From Anolis sagrei (Eukaryota > Chordata > Lepidosauria > Squamata > Anolidae), in contig NC_090025.1 of NCBI RefSeq assembly GCF_037176765.1, positions 166,582,822 to 166,646,821 on the forward strand: DNA of 64,000 bases. The letters run 5' to 3'. The notes below the pieces were generated by a model that had not been told where the DNA came from, did no database searches, and saw only the letters and a list, made by a program, of their open reading frames with translations. The position numbers and the translations under genes are program-made. Shown here piece after piece: positions 1-10,409 of the stretch (within the stretch, counting starts at the first letter, position 1; the number at the start of each line of letters is the position of its first letter).

Positions 1-140
1 TCACATGGGTGGTGAATGTTCCCTAGGTTTAAATATGAACTTTAAAGAAGTTATTCAAGATGGTAAAACTATTTTTCAGATAGTGTTCAGGACCTGGATA
101 GTTCTTTTAATATTCAGGGTGAAATCCATCAGCATATTAA

Positions 141-585
141 TTTGAGCATTTGCCTACAACTCTGGATACCAGAGTTTGAATCTTCACTCAGCCACGGAGT
201 GACTTTGGGCAAGTCACACTTTCTCAGCCTCCGAGGAAGTCAAAGGCAAACTAACTCTTAACAAATCTAGGTTCTTGTGGGGGTTTTTCGGGCTATAGAG
301 CCGTGTTCTAGAGGCATTTCTCCTGACGTTTCGCCTGCATCTATGGCAAGCATCCTCTGAGGATGCTTGCCATAGATGCAGGCGAAATGTCAGGAGAAAT
401 GCCTCTAGAACATGGCTCTATAGCCCGAAAAAACCCACAAGAACCTAGTGATTCCAGCCATGAAAGCCTTCGACAATACATCTTAACAAATCTTCCCACG
501 AAAACCTGTAGTGGGAATATCTTAAGATCGCCATCAGTTAGAAATGACTTGCAGGCACACAACAGCAACAAATCAATATGGAAGC
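141..585 (+). repeat. tRNA-derived SINE (MIR-like architecture), split by a Penelope-like insert
   Basis: The left part (141-268) holds a B-box-like segment (agagtttgaatct) and the line 'gactttgggcaagtcaca' typical of tRNA-derived SINEs. The right part (481-585) resumes with 'agttagaaatgacttgcaggcacacaac', the usual 3' part of this family. The two parts share the 13-bp duplicate tcttaacaaatct at 256-268 and 481-493. Other copies in this window lie at 2455-2692 (minus), 9310-9420 and 33608-33792 (plus), which supports the consensus used to join the halves. The family assignment is from memory. Confidence 0.75.
269..480. mobile_element. Penelope-like element (PLE) terminal inverted repeat inserted with a 13-bp target duplication
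   Basis: The insert is almost entirely one hairpin. The left arm (about 269-357) and right arm (about 358-450) are near-perfect reverse complements, meeting at 'catcctctgaggatg'. The right arm continues into 'ttccagccatgaaagccttcgac', the terminal sequence also found at 6911, 13626 and 43032. It lies between exact 13-bp duplicates at 256-268 and 481-493. The arm sequence adjoins a GIY-YIG coding region at 13626-14290, which ties it to Penelope-like elements. Confidence 0.8.
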
Positions 586-2002
586 CTTCTGCCTGAATCA
601 AGATGGGCATCCACTTCAGCTCAATATGTAAAATTTCGTATTTCCTTAATTCTGGCAAATGTTTCATAGTGACAAAAGATCTAGGTTCAATAGACAATGA
701 AATAGGAAATCCTTGATGTTACGCAGATGAAAAGTAATGACTACTGGTGGTAAAACATGCTAAATGATGGGATCTGAACTAGCAGTAACTTTAGGGAACA
801 TCATAAACCAGAATTGCAGATGGGGGAGTAAATGGGCAGGTGTACCTGAATCAACCACAAATCTTCAAATTGTATCTTGTTTATTCTGGCATCTAAACCC
901 AATAAGGCCTGGCAATCTGCCTTGTCCTTCCCCTGAGAAGCTAGAGAATCATAAATTTATTTCTCTGGCTTGTTGGCAAAGAGACAAGCTGGAGTGCCAG
1001 GTATGGATGTCACAATAAACAAACAACGATGATATTCCTGGCTATCTGTAGCCACTCCTATTTGCAGCAGTAGGAATTGGATAACATCCCCTAGCATAGT
1101 GGCTCATTACCAAGAATCTAGGATTCATGTTGAAATATTATTAAGGAAGGGACTGAAAATCAATGCTTTTTGTGGAATCCATAGTGCAACTTCATTTTAC
1201 AAAACTGTGTACAGTTTTAGTCACCCCATTTGACAAACAAGGTCAAAGAGCTGAAAAGGACCCAGACAAGGGCAGCCAAAATGATTGCCTGTTTGGTTAT
1301 TTAATAATCCTCTATACATTTATGGCTAAAAGGGTTTCAGCTCTGTGACCCTTCCTGCAGGAAAGGGAACCTTCAGGGTGGCTCAGAATCAGAAACACCA
1401 TACAATCAATAAAAGAAAACAATAAAGGCAGTTTAAAAGGCAATCGCAACAAAGCCTGCAGCAGTGATAAACACTCCAAGTGAAGTTTTAGATTAAATGG
1501 ACTTGGAATACATCTTTGTAAAAGATGCATTAATACCTTTAAGCTAAGATGGAAAGCGTACAAGTTCAGCATTACTCAACCTGACACCCTCTTGTCATCC
1601 ACATCAGGACAGCACCAGGATGGGCTACAACTCCTGTAATCCACAGCTAGTGGCTGGTGTGCATCCTTTCAGAGGTTGCATAACTCCAGTTTCCATCAGC
1701 CTCAGCTAGTCTGACCATTGGCAACACAAGATAGAATATAAAGAAATAATCTGGAGGGATGCAAGCTTCCTACCCAAGTATGCAAATCTCAAGGAGTAAT
1801 GGTTTCATCATCTGCACAATACTACAGATGTGTGCTCATCCTTTTACCAGAAAGAGAAATACATAGCAGGTCCTCCATTACTATTACAGGTCTACCAAGA
1901 GAATTGCACATAGACAAGCTTGTGTAGCAGAAGATGTGAACATATTGAAAATGTATGAGACCTTACAAGCATCCAAATTCAAGGTCAAAGAAACATTAAA
2001 AA
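586..2002. other. Intergenic stretch with one old CR1 fragment
   Basis: No gene is seen. The stretch 1190-1290 reads like the internal 3' part of a CR1 LINE on the plus strand ('tgtgtacagttttagtcacccc', then 'cagccaaaatgatt'). It is too short and diverged for more. The remainder shows no recognisable repeat or conserved reading frame. Confidence 0.5.
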
Positions 2003-2239
2003 TGTGTCAGAAGCAACTTGAAAAACTGCAAGTCACTTCTGGTGTGAAAGAATTGGCCATCTGCAAGGATGTTGCCCAAGGGACGCACTGATGTTTTACC
2101 ATCCTGTGGGAGGCTTCTCTCATGTACCCGCATGGGAAGCTGGAGCTGACAGACAGGAGCTCGCCCCATCTTTCAGATTCAAACCACTGACCTTCATGTC
2201 AGAAGTTTGGCCAGCACAAGGATTAACCCAATGCTCCAG
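2003..2239 (-). repeat. tRNA-derived SINE, minus strand (family ending in an 'accggggctcc'-type head)
   Basis: This matches other copies at 23878-24169, 32828-33072 (minus) and 41935-42140 (plus). Shared blocks are 'cttctggtgtgaaagaattgg', 'ttttaccatcctgtgggagg' and a reverse-complement B box near 2178 ('agattcaaacc'). On the minus strand the tRNA-like head comes first and the body ends in 'cttgcagtttctcaagt'. This is the most recognisable SINE family of the window. Confidence 0.85.
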
Positions 2240-2240
2240 T

Positions 2241-2410
2241 AATAAAATAATAGAGTTGGAAGAGACCACATGGGCCATCTAGTCCATCCCCCTGCCATGC
2301 AGGAAAAGCACAATCAAAGTATCCCTGACAGATGGATATCTAGCCTCTGCTTAAAAGCTTCCAAGGAAGGAGCTTCAAATGCAACTATTTCAATACCAGA
2401 CCATGGTGGA
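2241..2410 (-). mobile_element. CR1 LINE 3' end, minus strand
   Basis: It begins (as read on plus) with 'tagagttggaagagaccacatgggcc' and continues through 'ccctgccatgcagg' and 'acagatggatatctagcctctg', the reverse complement of the CR1 3' end. It abuts the preceding SINE. Only the last part of ORF2 and the 3' UTR remain. Confidence 0.85.
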
Positions 2411-2454
2411 GATTTTCAACCCATAATCAATTTTCCTGGAGACTAATGTCCATT

Positions 2455-2692
2455 GTTGTTGTGTGCTTCAAGTCATTTCCAACTTATGGCAACTCTGGAG
2501 TGTACCTATTACATGGTTTTCTGGGGCCGAGACTGTGGTCCCATCTACATTGCCATATGTAGACTCATATAATGCAATTCAATGCAGTTAAACTCAAGGT
2601 CACCCAGAGGGTTTTTGTGCCCTAGTGGGGAACTGAACATTAGTCTCCAGAGTCATAGTCAAACACTAAAACCATTACCTTATGCTGGCTCT
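2455..2692 (-). repeat. tRNA-derived SINE, minus strand, with internal disruption
   Basis: The 3' part at 2455-2530 ('gtgtgcttcaagtcatttcc') and the tRNA-like head at 2586-2692 (reverse-complement B-box region 'gaactgaacattagtctccag') belong to the SINE family seen split at 141-585. About 55 bases between them ('ctacattgccatatgtagac') look like a fragment of the palindromic MITE family seen at 14690, 32538 and 48688. Confidence 0.65.
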
Positions 2693-3325
2693 CTATTCCC
2701 TATACGTCTCCTTATATTTTCCTGCCCAAGAACTGAGGTCTGCCTGTATTTCCCTGGAGAAAACACAAAGCATGAGGAGATGGGAAAAGCACAATCACAC
2801 TGGAATATCAATGTTTACACTTAATCAAAGCCGAGTAACAACTGTCTTGGTAAAAAATATCGATGGGAAGGAGAGAGGAAATGTGTGGCACAACAATGTT
2901 TTTATTGTGATATTCTAATTCAACATCCAAAATTTTGTGCAATAACCATGTGGTTATTAATCTAATTATCTTGAGCAAGCAGCTTGTCCTCAAGGTCACA
3001 AGATCAATGTTGTTTAATATATTGGTTGTATAATACAGTATAATGTAAGAAGGTGTTGCAAGTGAAAAGATAAATTGGGGTGATGGAGAGAATGCTGATT
3101 GGTGGAAATTTTTGCATAGATTTGCATAAAATTGATGAATAAGAGTTGCAGGAGTTTGTTAGACGAGGAGTGTAGTTAAACAGGAGAAGGAATGTTCTGT
3201 GTGAAAAGCATGGAAGATTTATGATAGAGTGTCAGTTGGGTTTAGAAATAAATGACTCATTTTTTAAAGAGTCGGAGATAGCTAGAGAGGGGAATGAGAG
3301 AAACTATGTAGTGTTTTAAATATTA
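2693..3325. other. Intergenic, nothing recognised
   Basis: A/T-rich sequence without a credible reading frame, RNA gene or known repeat. Confidence 0.4.
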
Positions 3326-3640
3326 TACAGTGGCCCCTTGATATCATCTGGGGTTTAGTTGCAGGACTGCCCCCTCCCCTGCCTTATAGACAACAAAGTA
3401 TTCTTATATACAGTAGGATAGTTTAAAAAAAAAGCATCTCTTATGTAAAATTGAAAATATAGGTTTACTTTTTGGAATGGGGAGGGGGGAATATTTGTTG
3501 TTGTTGATATATTTATACCCCGCTTTATCTCCCCCAAGGGAACTCAAAGCGGCTTAAAATAAAAGCATCAACATAAACATTTAAAATAGGTTGAATCCAT
3601 GGACACCGGATCTGTAGATACAGAGGGCCAACCGTCATTA
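3326..3640. mobile_element. Tigger/pogo-like DNA transposon remnant with an L2-type tail inserted
   Basis: The left end 'acagtggccccttgatatc' and right end 'gatacagagggccaaccgt' are imperfect inverted ends of the type seen in pogo/Tigger elements. Between them, 3505-3585 holds a minus-strand LINE/SINE tail ('ttataccccgctttatctccc', 'gggaactcaaagcggc'). The superfamily is inferred from end sequence only. Confidence 0.55.
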
Positions 3641-3679
3641 TTCCACCTTGCTACATTTTACCTTCTGTAAATAAAAAAT

Positions 3680-3985
3680 TAGGGAGCTGCTGAGCTTGCT
3701 GATTGAAAGGTTGCAGGTTCAAATCCAGAGAGCGGCGTGAGCTCTAGCTGTTAGCCCCAGCTTCTGCCAGCCTAGCAGTTCGAAAACATGTAAATCTGAT
3801 TAGATAAATAGGTACAGCTCTGGTGGGAAGGTAACGGCGCTCCATGCAGTCATGTTGGCCACATGACCCTGGAGGTGTCTGCGGACAATGCCAGCTCTTT
3901 CGCTTAGAAACGGAAATGAGCACCAACCCCCAGAGTCAGACATGTTAGGGGAACAATGTTAGGGGAACACCTTTCCCTTTACTAA
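3680..3985 (+). repeat. tRNA-derived SINE, plus strand (second major family)
   Basis: The head carries a B box ('ggttcaaatcc' at 3716), then 'agccccagcttctgccagcctag', 'aggtaacggcgctccatgcag', 'ggaggtgtctgcggacaat' and a tail near 'agagtcagacatgttagggg'. Copies in this window: 4950-5184, 26240-26549 and 54233-54551 (minus), plus fragments at 43157 and 43826. The tail 'gactggacttaatgtcagg' in other copies resembles the 3' end of BovB/RTE LINEs, as in Sauria-type SINEs. Confidence 0.85.
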
Positions 3986-4184
3986 ATAAAGAATTATTTT
4001 GGCCTCTGGGAATGCTATCAAAATAAAAACTTGGATTCAGGCAAGATGTATGTGATGGCAGCATTGAATAAAAAGGAGCACTGTCCATTGCAAATGGAAG
4101 TTGTAGAAATCCTGAACAGAATCTTATGCCTTTTAGCCTGTACCCATATTTGATGGAATAAGTCCTCATAAGAGTATCAGATTT

Positions 4185-4265
4185 GGAATAATAATAATAT
4201 ACTTTATTTATATTCCCCTTTTTCTCACCGAAGGGACTCAGAGCAGATTACAGTTTTATATATAA
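4185..4265 (-). repeat. L2-type LINE/SINE 3' tail, minus strand
   Basis: 'atactttatttatattccccttt' followed by 'gaagggactcagagcag' is the reverse complement of the tail found in full at 12490-12606 and 26890-26985. Confidence 0.7.
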
Positions 4266-4427
4266 GGCAAACATTCAATGCCGTTTTACACAGTACACAA
4301 CAACATACATTACACAGACAGAGTTAAAGACCCTCCCTTTCCATCTCCAGCGTCTGGAGGCAATACTCACTGTGGCCATAGGGAGGTGCACTTGTTCTGT
4401 TTTTCCATGCCGAGAAGCCTGTTGTCA

Positions 4428-4950
4428 ATTGTTAGGGATTCCTCATCTTCAGAAGAGGAAGGGGAGCAGGAAAGTGTTCAAGAATTAGAGAGGGAATTGG
4501 AATCAGAGGATGAGGTCTTGCAAGTGCCCACATTTCTGGAAAGACGAAAGGAAACAGAGCACAGACGGCATTCAGCTAGAATAGCTGCTAGAAATGCCGA
4601 GGTAATTGGGGACCGCCCTAGCACCTCCTGCGTGGGGAATTCAGGACTATAAATCAGAAGCAGGAGCAGTTAGCTTTCACTGGTAACAAAGGACTATGAT
4701 GTTTATGCCTTTGCTCCAACAGTCTGCTTCTAAGGATTTAGTGATCATTGCTTGTTGTCTGATATAAGACTGCTGTTTAGTTTGGTCTTTATCAGAGACT
4801 TGAGTTTTGTGTCTGCATTAAGACTTCCTTGCTTTCATCTGCATTTTTCAACTGTGTCTGCTGTTCTCTTGTGTTTGCTGAAGTAAAGCATTTTTCATTT
4901 ACTTTCAACGTGGTATTAAGGCTGTTCTTGAAGGGCAAATCAGGACATCC
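4428..4950 (+). other. Possible solo LTR of an old LTR element (fossil)
   Basis: The block starts TGTTAGGG and ends near CAGGACA. It contains a Ser/Glu-rich open stretch, then a TATA-like ctataaatc (about 4649), then a T-rich 3' part. No matching flanking duplication is visible and no internal retroviral gene lies nearby, so this is a weak call. A similar order of parts, on the minus strand, is seen at 9430-10060. Confidence 0.3.
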
Positions 4951-5184
4951 ATATACTTCTCCAATCGTGTTGCCAGCATGTCTGCATGAGGTGCCCTTTT
5001 ACCTCCCCACCAAGGCAGTACCTATTGATCTACTCGCATCACATGCTTTCGAACTGTTAGGTAGGCAAAAGCTAGGGCTGATAGCCGGGAGCTTACCCCG
5101 ACTTGCGGCTTTGAACTGCTAACCATCCAGTCAGCAGATTTCCTGCAGCTAGCAGTTTAACCCGCTGCACTACCACGGCCCCAT
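4951..5184 (-). repeat. tRNA-derived SINE (second family), minus strand
   Basis: Shares 'gcagtacctattgatctactcgcat', 'aaagctagggctgatagc' and the minus-strand tRNA head ending 'accacggcccc' with the copy at 26240-26549. Its 3' end is shortened where it meets the preceding block. Confidence 0.8.
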
Positions 5185-5869
5185 CAAGGAAACCCTCATT
5201 CTTGGTAATTTCAGCAATCACCGTTGAAGTCTTCACATTAGGGTGACTTTAGACTCCAGATCTGGCTACAGTAGTGGGATTGCTTGAGATGAATCCCTTC
5301 ATTTGCTCACACAAAGGTTGGAGAACCACAGATTTTTTTGTGGCAGCTACAAGATTGTGAGGGGAGAACCTCACAATGAGCTCTTTGATTTATCTCTTCT
5401 CACAGCAGTTGCTCTTTCTCCTTGTGAGAAGTACCTCTTCCTCTAGCGTCACTATCTCCCTTTCCTCATTGCTTTCATATGCTTGCTGTGAATGGCGTTC
5501 CCTTTGGAAGTGATGAAAAGCCTAGAAGGACAGGAGTAATTCTCAAGAACCATTTTAGCCAAGTCACTAGCAGAATCTTGCTGCTCAACTGCACAATGCA
5601 AAGTGATGAAGATATAGGTCAGATACCTTTCCATCACTCCAAAAAGGCATTAAACAGTGACCTGTACCCTGCGAAAATGAATGTGATCCATTGTGCTCTC
5701 TATTTCACTTTGAGGCTCATTGAAGCATTATAGTCAAAGACTGCCAGGTGATGAGATAACAAGTAAGGCTGTTTTAATCATGAAACAGCTTAAAGCAATG
5801 GCTTCAGGCAGCTGAATCATGGAAAGGGGGCATCCTTTTGTGGCCTTGCCAACTAGTACCTCTGTTTGG
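5185..5869. other. Intergenic, nothing recognised
   Basis: No repeat from the families of this window is seen. Short open frames on both strands here have no family resemblance. Confidence 0.4.
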
Positions 5870-6742
5870 GTGCACTGACACTGTAGAGGTAGTGCAGTTT
5901 GACACCACTTTAACTGTCATGACTCAGTGCTATGGGATTCTGAGATATGTAGTTTGAGTTACAAACACCCAGCTTTTTAAAAGACTCATAGTTAAGAATG
6001 GGGGTGAGACAACAGAAAATGAGAGAAATCTATCCTTTGAAAGGGAAATTCAGTCCTGAAAGAGTTTATCATGGGAAAAAGGTATCTCCACTGAAGCATT
6101 CTCACCAATCCTTGTTTCTACAACAAGCCACATTTTCCAAAATCCAATGATCACAGGGACAGACAATTAGGTGAAATATTCTGAACAGGGGCACAAACAC
6201 CATAGGGTGTTACCTTCCCTATGCTATGCTTCCAAAACATGTATGTGTGTGTGTGGAGTTACACTTTAAAATGTACCTGTTCCGACTTACATACAAATTC
6301 AATTTAAGAACAAACCTATAGAACCTGGCTCTTTGAACAAGCGTTTGGCTAAACAGTGCAATTGATTATAGGAATACGGTGCAATCGGACATAGGAACAT
6401 GGAACAAGGATTATGAGAATGGTTCTGATTTGGTGCTGAGGCGTTATGATAATGATTGTTTATTGATATTGACTGTTATGTATAATGTGTTTTAATTGCC
6501 TATGATACTGTCTTGTGATAATTTGTACTATGTAAACCGCTTTGAGTTGCCTATGGGCTGAGAAAAGCGGTATAGAAATAAAGTAAATAAATAAATAAAT
6601 ATAGAACCTAACTTGGGGGCTGCCTGTATTGGCAAAGAAAGCTGAACACCTTGTAAAACTAAACCTCCCATGATCCCATAACATTGAGCCATGACAGTTA
6701 AGCAGTGTTAAATTGCATTAATTTTATAGCGTAGAGATGCAC
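5870..6742. mobile_element. Palindromic MITE interrupted by a Tigger-like element, itself interrupted by a LINE 3' end
   Basis: The outer MITE is 5870-5968 plus 6629-6742. Its arms 'gcagtttgacaccactttaac' and 'cagttaagcagtgttaaattgc' match the whole copy at 13229-13433. The middle element, about 5966-6626, matches 42645-43030 ('ccactgaagc', 'tctgaacaggggcacaaac') and ends in 'gggggctgcctg' followed by TA. The innermost insert (6327-6599) ends in an L2/CR1-type tail ('aaagcggtatagaaataaa') and is flanked by the exact 10-bp duplicate tatagaacct at 6317-6326 and 6600-6609. The order of insertion is therefore readable. Confidence 0.85.
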
Positions 6743-6910
6743 AGTTGCACACTCTGTCAGATCAGAGAGCAAGGGCCGTGGAACAGGTTACTTTCCAGTT
6801 TTATATCAGCTCCAAATGGAAAGGGCTTTTGCCAACAGTAGCGCCAACATTTGTAATGAATTCACATTCTTAAATTAATTTTGGAGGTGGTGAACAAAAA
6901 CACACTGATG

Positions 6911-7335
6911 TGTTGTCGAAGGCTTTCATGGCCAGAATCCCTGTGTTGTTGTGTGTTTTCCAGGCTGTGTGGCCATGTTCCAGAAGCATTCTCTCCTGAC
7001 ATTTTGCCTGCATCTACGGCAGACACCCCCTCAAAAACAGGGGAATTCCAGACAAGAAACAATCAGGGCCAGCTAATCACCTCCCAAGAAAAGATTCCCT
7101 CAAGCAGGAAGCAGCCAAACTTTGAAAACTGCTAGGCCATTAAATGCTAATCAAGGTGGCCCATTGCTACATTCACATCTACCTCAAACAAACAAGAGTT
7201 TTTTCTCTCACCCTAAACCCCATTTTTTCTAGTTCTCAACAGACCTCACAAACTCTGCCATAGATGCAAGTGAAACATCAGGAAAGGATGCTTCTGGAAC
7301 ATGGCCATACAGCACAGAAAACACACAACAACTCA
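6911..7335. mobile_element. Short Penelope-like element with inverted terminal repeats
   Basis: The left repeat (6911-7024, 'cgaaggctttcatggcc ... ctgacattttgcctgcatc') and right repeat (about 7255-7335, 'catagatgcaagtgaaacatc ... acacacaacaac') are inverted copies. The middle encodes 'RNNQGQLITSQEKIP', resembling the C-terminal stretch of the PLE frame at 13838-14290 ('RENNLGHPITSQQKI'). Flanks are 11-bp duplicates with one mismatch: acacactgatg at 6900-6910 and acacaccgatg at 7336-7346. It looks like a non-autonomous or truncated derivative. Confidence 0.8.
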
Positions 7336-7346
7336 ACACACCGATG

Positions 7347-8393
7347 GTTACATTGTCATTCATACCTTTATTTCTTTTTACTTGTTGTTGGCCATAATGC
7401 TCTGAACAGAAATATATCCAACTAGTAGGAATTACAGACTAGTACGTTATTAGAATCCAGCCTGAAGTTTTTACACCTCTTCACTGGAAGATTACAGCCA
7501 GAGAGAGAAAACACTGTGCTACATGAACAAATAGCCTAAGCTTGTATGTAGCAAACCCCTCTGCTCCTTTTTGATGTTATTACCCAGCACTAGTGGAAAG
7601 GCTCTCTGGACATACTCAAGTACCACTCTCATGTTTGTTGTTCCATATATTCTATGGCTGAGCCCTGCTACTGAAAACAGGCTTTAGAGCTGATCTTGAT
7701 AAGCCCTGCCTTGTATTAACCTCAACTCTCTTCCCTCCAAGGGGAATAAACAGTGATCCCCATCAAAGTGTTGTGAGCTAAGCAAAAGAGAGTCAAAAAG
7801 TGGGAAACCATTTGCATTGCAAAAGGAAAGAATGACACACCCTCTTCCCTGTGTTTACTCTATGGCCTTTTAACTCCAAAGCAGCATTTGCTTCCTTTAT
7901 GATAAATGTACAAAGCTCTTTGTTGGAGACTTCACTTTACTGCGAAGACACTGAAATATCCCCAGAGCAATAGGCAAAACTGTGCCTGAGCCTATCTGCA
8001 TGGAAATCACAGCATAAAGGAGCAGAAGAGGAATCTCATGAAACTGATGAGCAGCGAAGATGAATCTGCTGGCAGCTGTCTCGTTCCCTCCAAGGCCCTG
8101 CTGTGATGTTGACTCAAGCAGAGCCTTTCAAACTGGAGGGAAAGAATAAGTGACCAGGGGTGCCATTTTGAAACTACAATGATGTTCTAAAACATGAGTG
8201 ACCTCCATAAATCAGGGACTGTACCTCATCAATGAGAAAAACTAGCTCTGATTTCATTATTGTTAACTGCCATTGTGTTGGCTTTCACCTACAGTGATCC
8301 TACAAATGAGCGGTCTCTGTGAACTCCATTCATCTCCAGTAGCTTTGAGTACCAATTTTAGGAGAAAGGTACGAGGTGGGGGGGGGGGGCTGT
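7347..8393. other. Intergenic, nothing recognised
   Basis: About 1 kb without a repeat I recognise and without a frame that looks coding. A short poly(G) run lies near 8380. Confidence 0.4.
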
Positions 8394-8635
8394 GCACCCC
8401 TTATCCAGAATTCCAAAATCAGAAATATTCCAAAATCCAAAACTGTTCATATGAGTGCCTAAGATAGTGAAACTTTTGCTTTCTGATGGGTCATCATACA
8501 CAAACTGTGCTTCATGCACAAAAATGTTAAAACTATTGTCTAAATTATCTCTGGGCTAAATGCATAAGGTGTAAATGAAACATAAATGAATTTCATGTTT
8601 AGGCTAGGTCTCATCTCTAAGATACCTGATTATGC
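8394..8635 (-). mobile_element. Tigger/pogo-like DNA transposon remnant
   Basis: 'ccccttatccagaattccaaaatc', 'cataaatgaatttcatgttt' and 'tctaagatacctgattatg' are the reverse complement of the copy at 27957-28180. A short (CA)n run follows at 8633-8652. Confidence 0.6.
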
Positions 8636-8874
8636 ACACACACACACACAAATACGGGTATCTCAACCATTTTAAAAACCTGAGACTCAAAACACTTCTG
8701 TTTCCCAACATTTAGGATAATGAATAACATCTACTACTATTACTGATACTGTTAATACTACCACTAACAATAGTAATTTCTACTGCTGCTACTAATATAG
8801 CAGCTGGTTGAGTGATCCCAACCTGGACATGTTGTCTTTCAACCCTATCTCTTTCTCTATTTTGGATTCTCTCA

Positions 8875-8985
8875 CCATTCAAGTCTACATAGGGACCACC
8901 AAATGCAGTGCCCAAACAAGAATCAAGAAACATGAAAGGCACTTCAGACTACTTCAACCAGAGAAGTCAGCCATAGCATTCATTT
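8875..8985 (+). mobile_element. Penelope-like element fragment, GIY-YIG domain
   Basis: Translates as VYIGTTKCSAQTRIKKHERH then RLLQPEKSAIA, nearly the same as VYIGTTKRSAQTRIKEHERH in the copy at 13626-14290 but on the opposite strand. Only about 35 codons of the endonuclease remain. Confidence 0.85.
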
Positions 8986-9309
8986 ATCCTTGCCTTCTTT
9001 TTAACATTACTAACAAGAGTTAGCTAAAGTGCCATTGCGATTGTTTCTGAGAGCTCCTCTACTTCTGTCATCCCCTGCTATTGCTCCTGCCCAGTAGGTG
9101 CTTGGCTCATTTAGTCTGGTTCCTTAGCAAAAGCATCTCTAACTTGAAAGGACCATTTGTAGGAATGCTACCATCCAGCCACATAGAAATACAAAAACCC
9201 ATTGTCATGGAAATGCAGATACATATTTCTCGAAACCAAGTCCTAACAGGAATGGTTTTGGAAGCTCGGTATATTTATGTTGGAGAAGAGGAGACTGAGA
9301 GGAACATGA

Positions 9310-9420
9310 TGGTTGTTGTTCTGTGCCTTCAAGTCATTTCCAAAATAAGGAGATCCCAAGAGAAACATACGATTGGGTTTTCTTGGCAAGCGTCAGGAGC
9401 ATACTGCTTTATCAGAAATG
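9310..9420 (+). repeat. tRNA-derived SINE fragment
   Basis: 'tgttctgtgccttcaagtcatttcc' and 'gggttttcttggcaag' belong to the SINE family split at 141-585. Confidence 0.55.
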
Positions 9421-9429
9421 AAGTCCAAA

Positions 9430-10060
9430 ACAAATAAAAGAAAGGAGTAAGAGAGCCAAAGTCCATAGTCCAGAATCAAAAGCATGAGGTCTAAACAATA
9501 AACCAATAGGGTGGGCTAATGCCAAAGTCCAATTTGCAAAGTCAAGCCAAAGAAATATATAGTCAAGTCAGGAACAAATGATAACCAAGGTCTCAATCCA
9601 GGGTCCAAAATGCCAAGTCTGAAGAGCAGCAGAATCAGGAGTCAGCCAAGAAACAATGACGTTGACTGACACAACAAGCCTTTACACTGAGAGTCTCTTT
9701 ATCCTATGATCTTGGCTGTTGCTTGTTTAATGCCTGTTTCTCGGCTAATCTTGCAGACATGTGAAATTCTGCACAGTCTCTCCTGTGTGCCAAAGGTGGG
9801 ACTTAACATTGAAAACACTAGCCTGTTTCAATGTATTTGCCTCAGCTTGCTCAGGCTGCTGGGGAGCGAATGCTGCTACTAAAGGTCTATCTTCAGCGGT
9901 AGCTGAGCTAAGCAGGGAGCTGCTGGTCTCCATCTCCTCTGCTGGCCCCTCTAGCAACTCTCTGTCCTCACTATTGGAACTGGCCATGACTCCAAGATTT
10001 GATCAGAGATGGCTTGCCTTTTGCTGAGGTTGAGAGAGTAAGACTCGCTCAAGGTCACTG
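9430..10060 (-). other. Possible old LTR, minus strand (fossil)
   Basis: Read on the minus strand, a short acidic Ser/Glu-rich open frame (about 80 codons, 9987 to 9745) is followed by a run of short 'gactttgg'-style phrases and an 'ataaag' near 9410. This order resembles the block at 4428-4950. No internal genes or flanking duplications were found. The region 17450-17870 has a similar phrase structure. Weak call. Confidence 0.25.
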
Positions 10061-10266
10061 GACCAATCCCCCTTCCAGGCTTCCATTTCCAAACCTGTCC
10101 TTTCCCTCCTGAATTGGGTTCTAGGGCCTCATTGTCCCCCCAGGTGAACCTATGGCTGCGTTATTTCCTGAGTATTTGTGATAAATATCTTTATTATTTC
10201 ATCAGGCTCGACAGAGATAATCAGATAGAGTATTGAAACAAACAAATGCATAGATATTTATTAAGG

Positions 10267-10401
10267 CAGAGATTCTCAGCCCTTTTGGTCCCCAGGTATT
10301 TTGGACTACAGCTCCCAGAAATCTAGCCAGTTTAGCAGCTGTTATGATTTCTAGGAGTTGAAGGTCAAAATATCTGGGGGGACACAGGTTGAGAACCACT
10401 G
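10267..10401. mobile_element. hAT MITE with perfect 8-bp target duplication
   Basis: The ends 'cagagattctcagccc' and 'ggttgagaaccactg' are inverted repeats. The flanks are exact copies of tattaagg (10259-10266 and 10402-10409), the 8-bp duplication of the hAT superfamily. The interior is a palindrome around 'agcagctgttatgatttct'. At 135 bp it has no room for a transposase. Confidence 0.9.
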
Positions 10402-10409
10402 TATTAAGG

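Noticed and set aside
3716-3727. tRNA-like B boxes suggesting tRNA genes
   Set aside because: All lie in dispersed SINE copies without a cloverleaf or mature 3' end.
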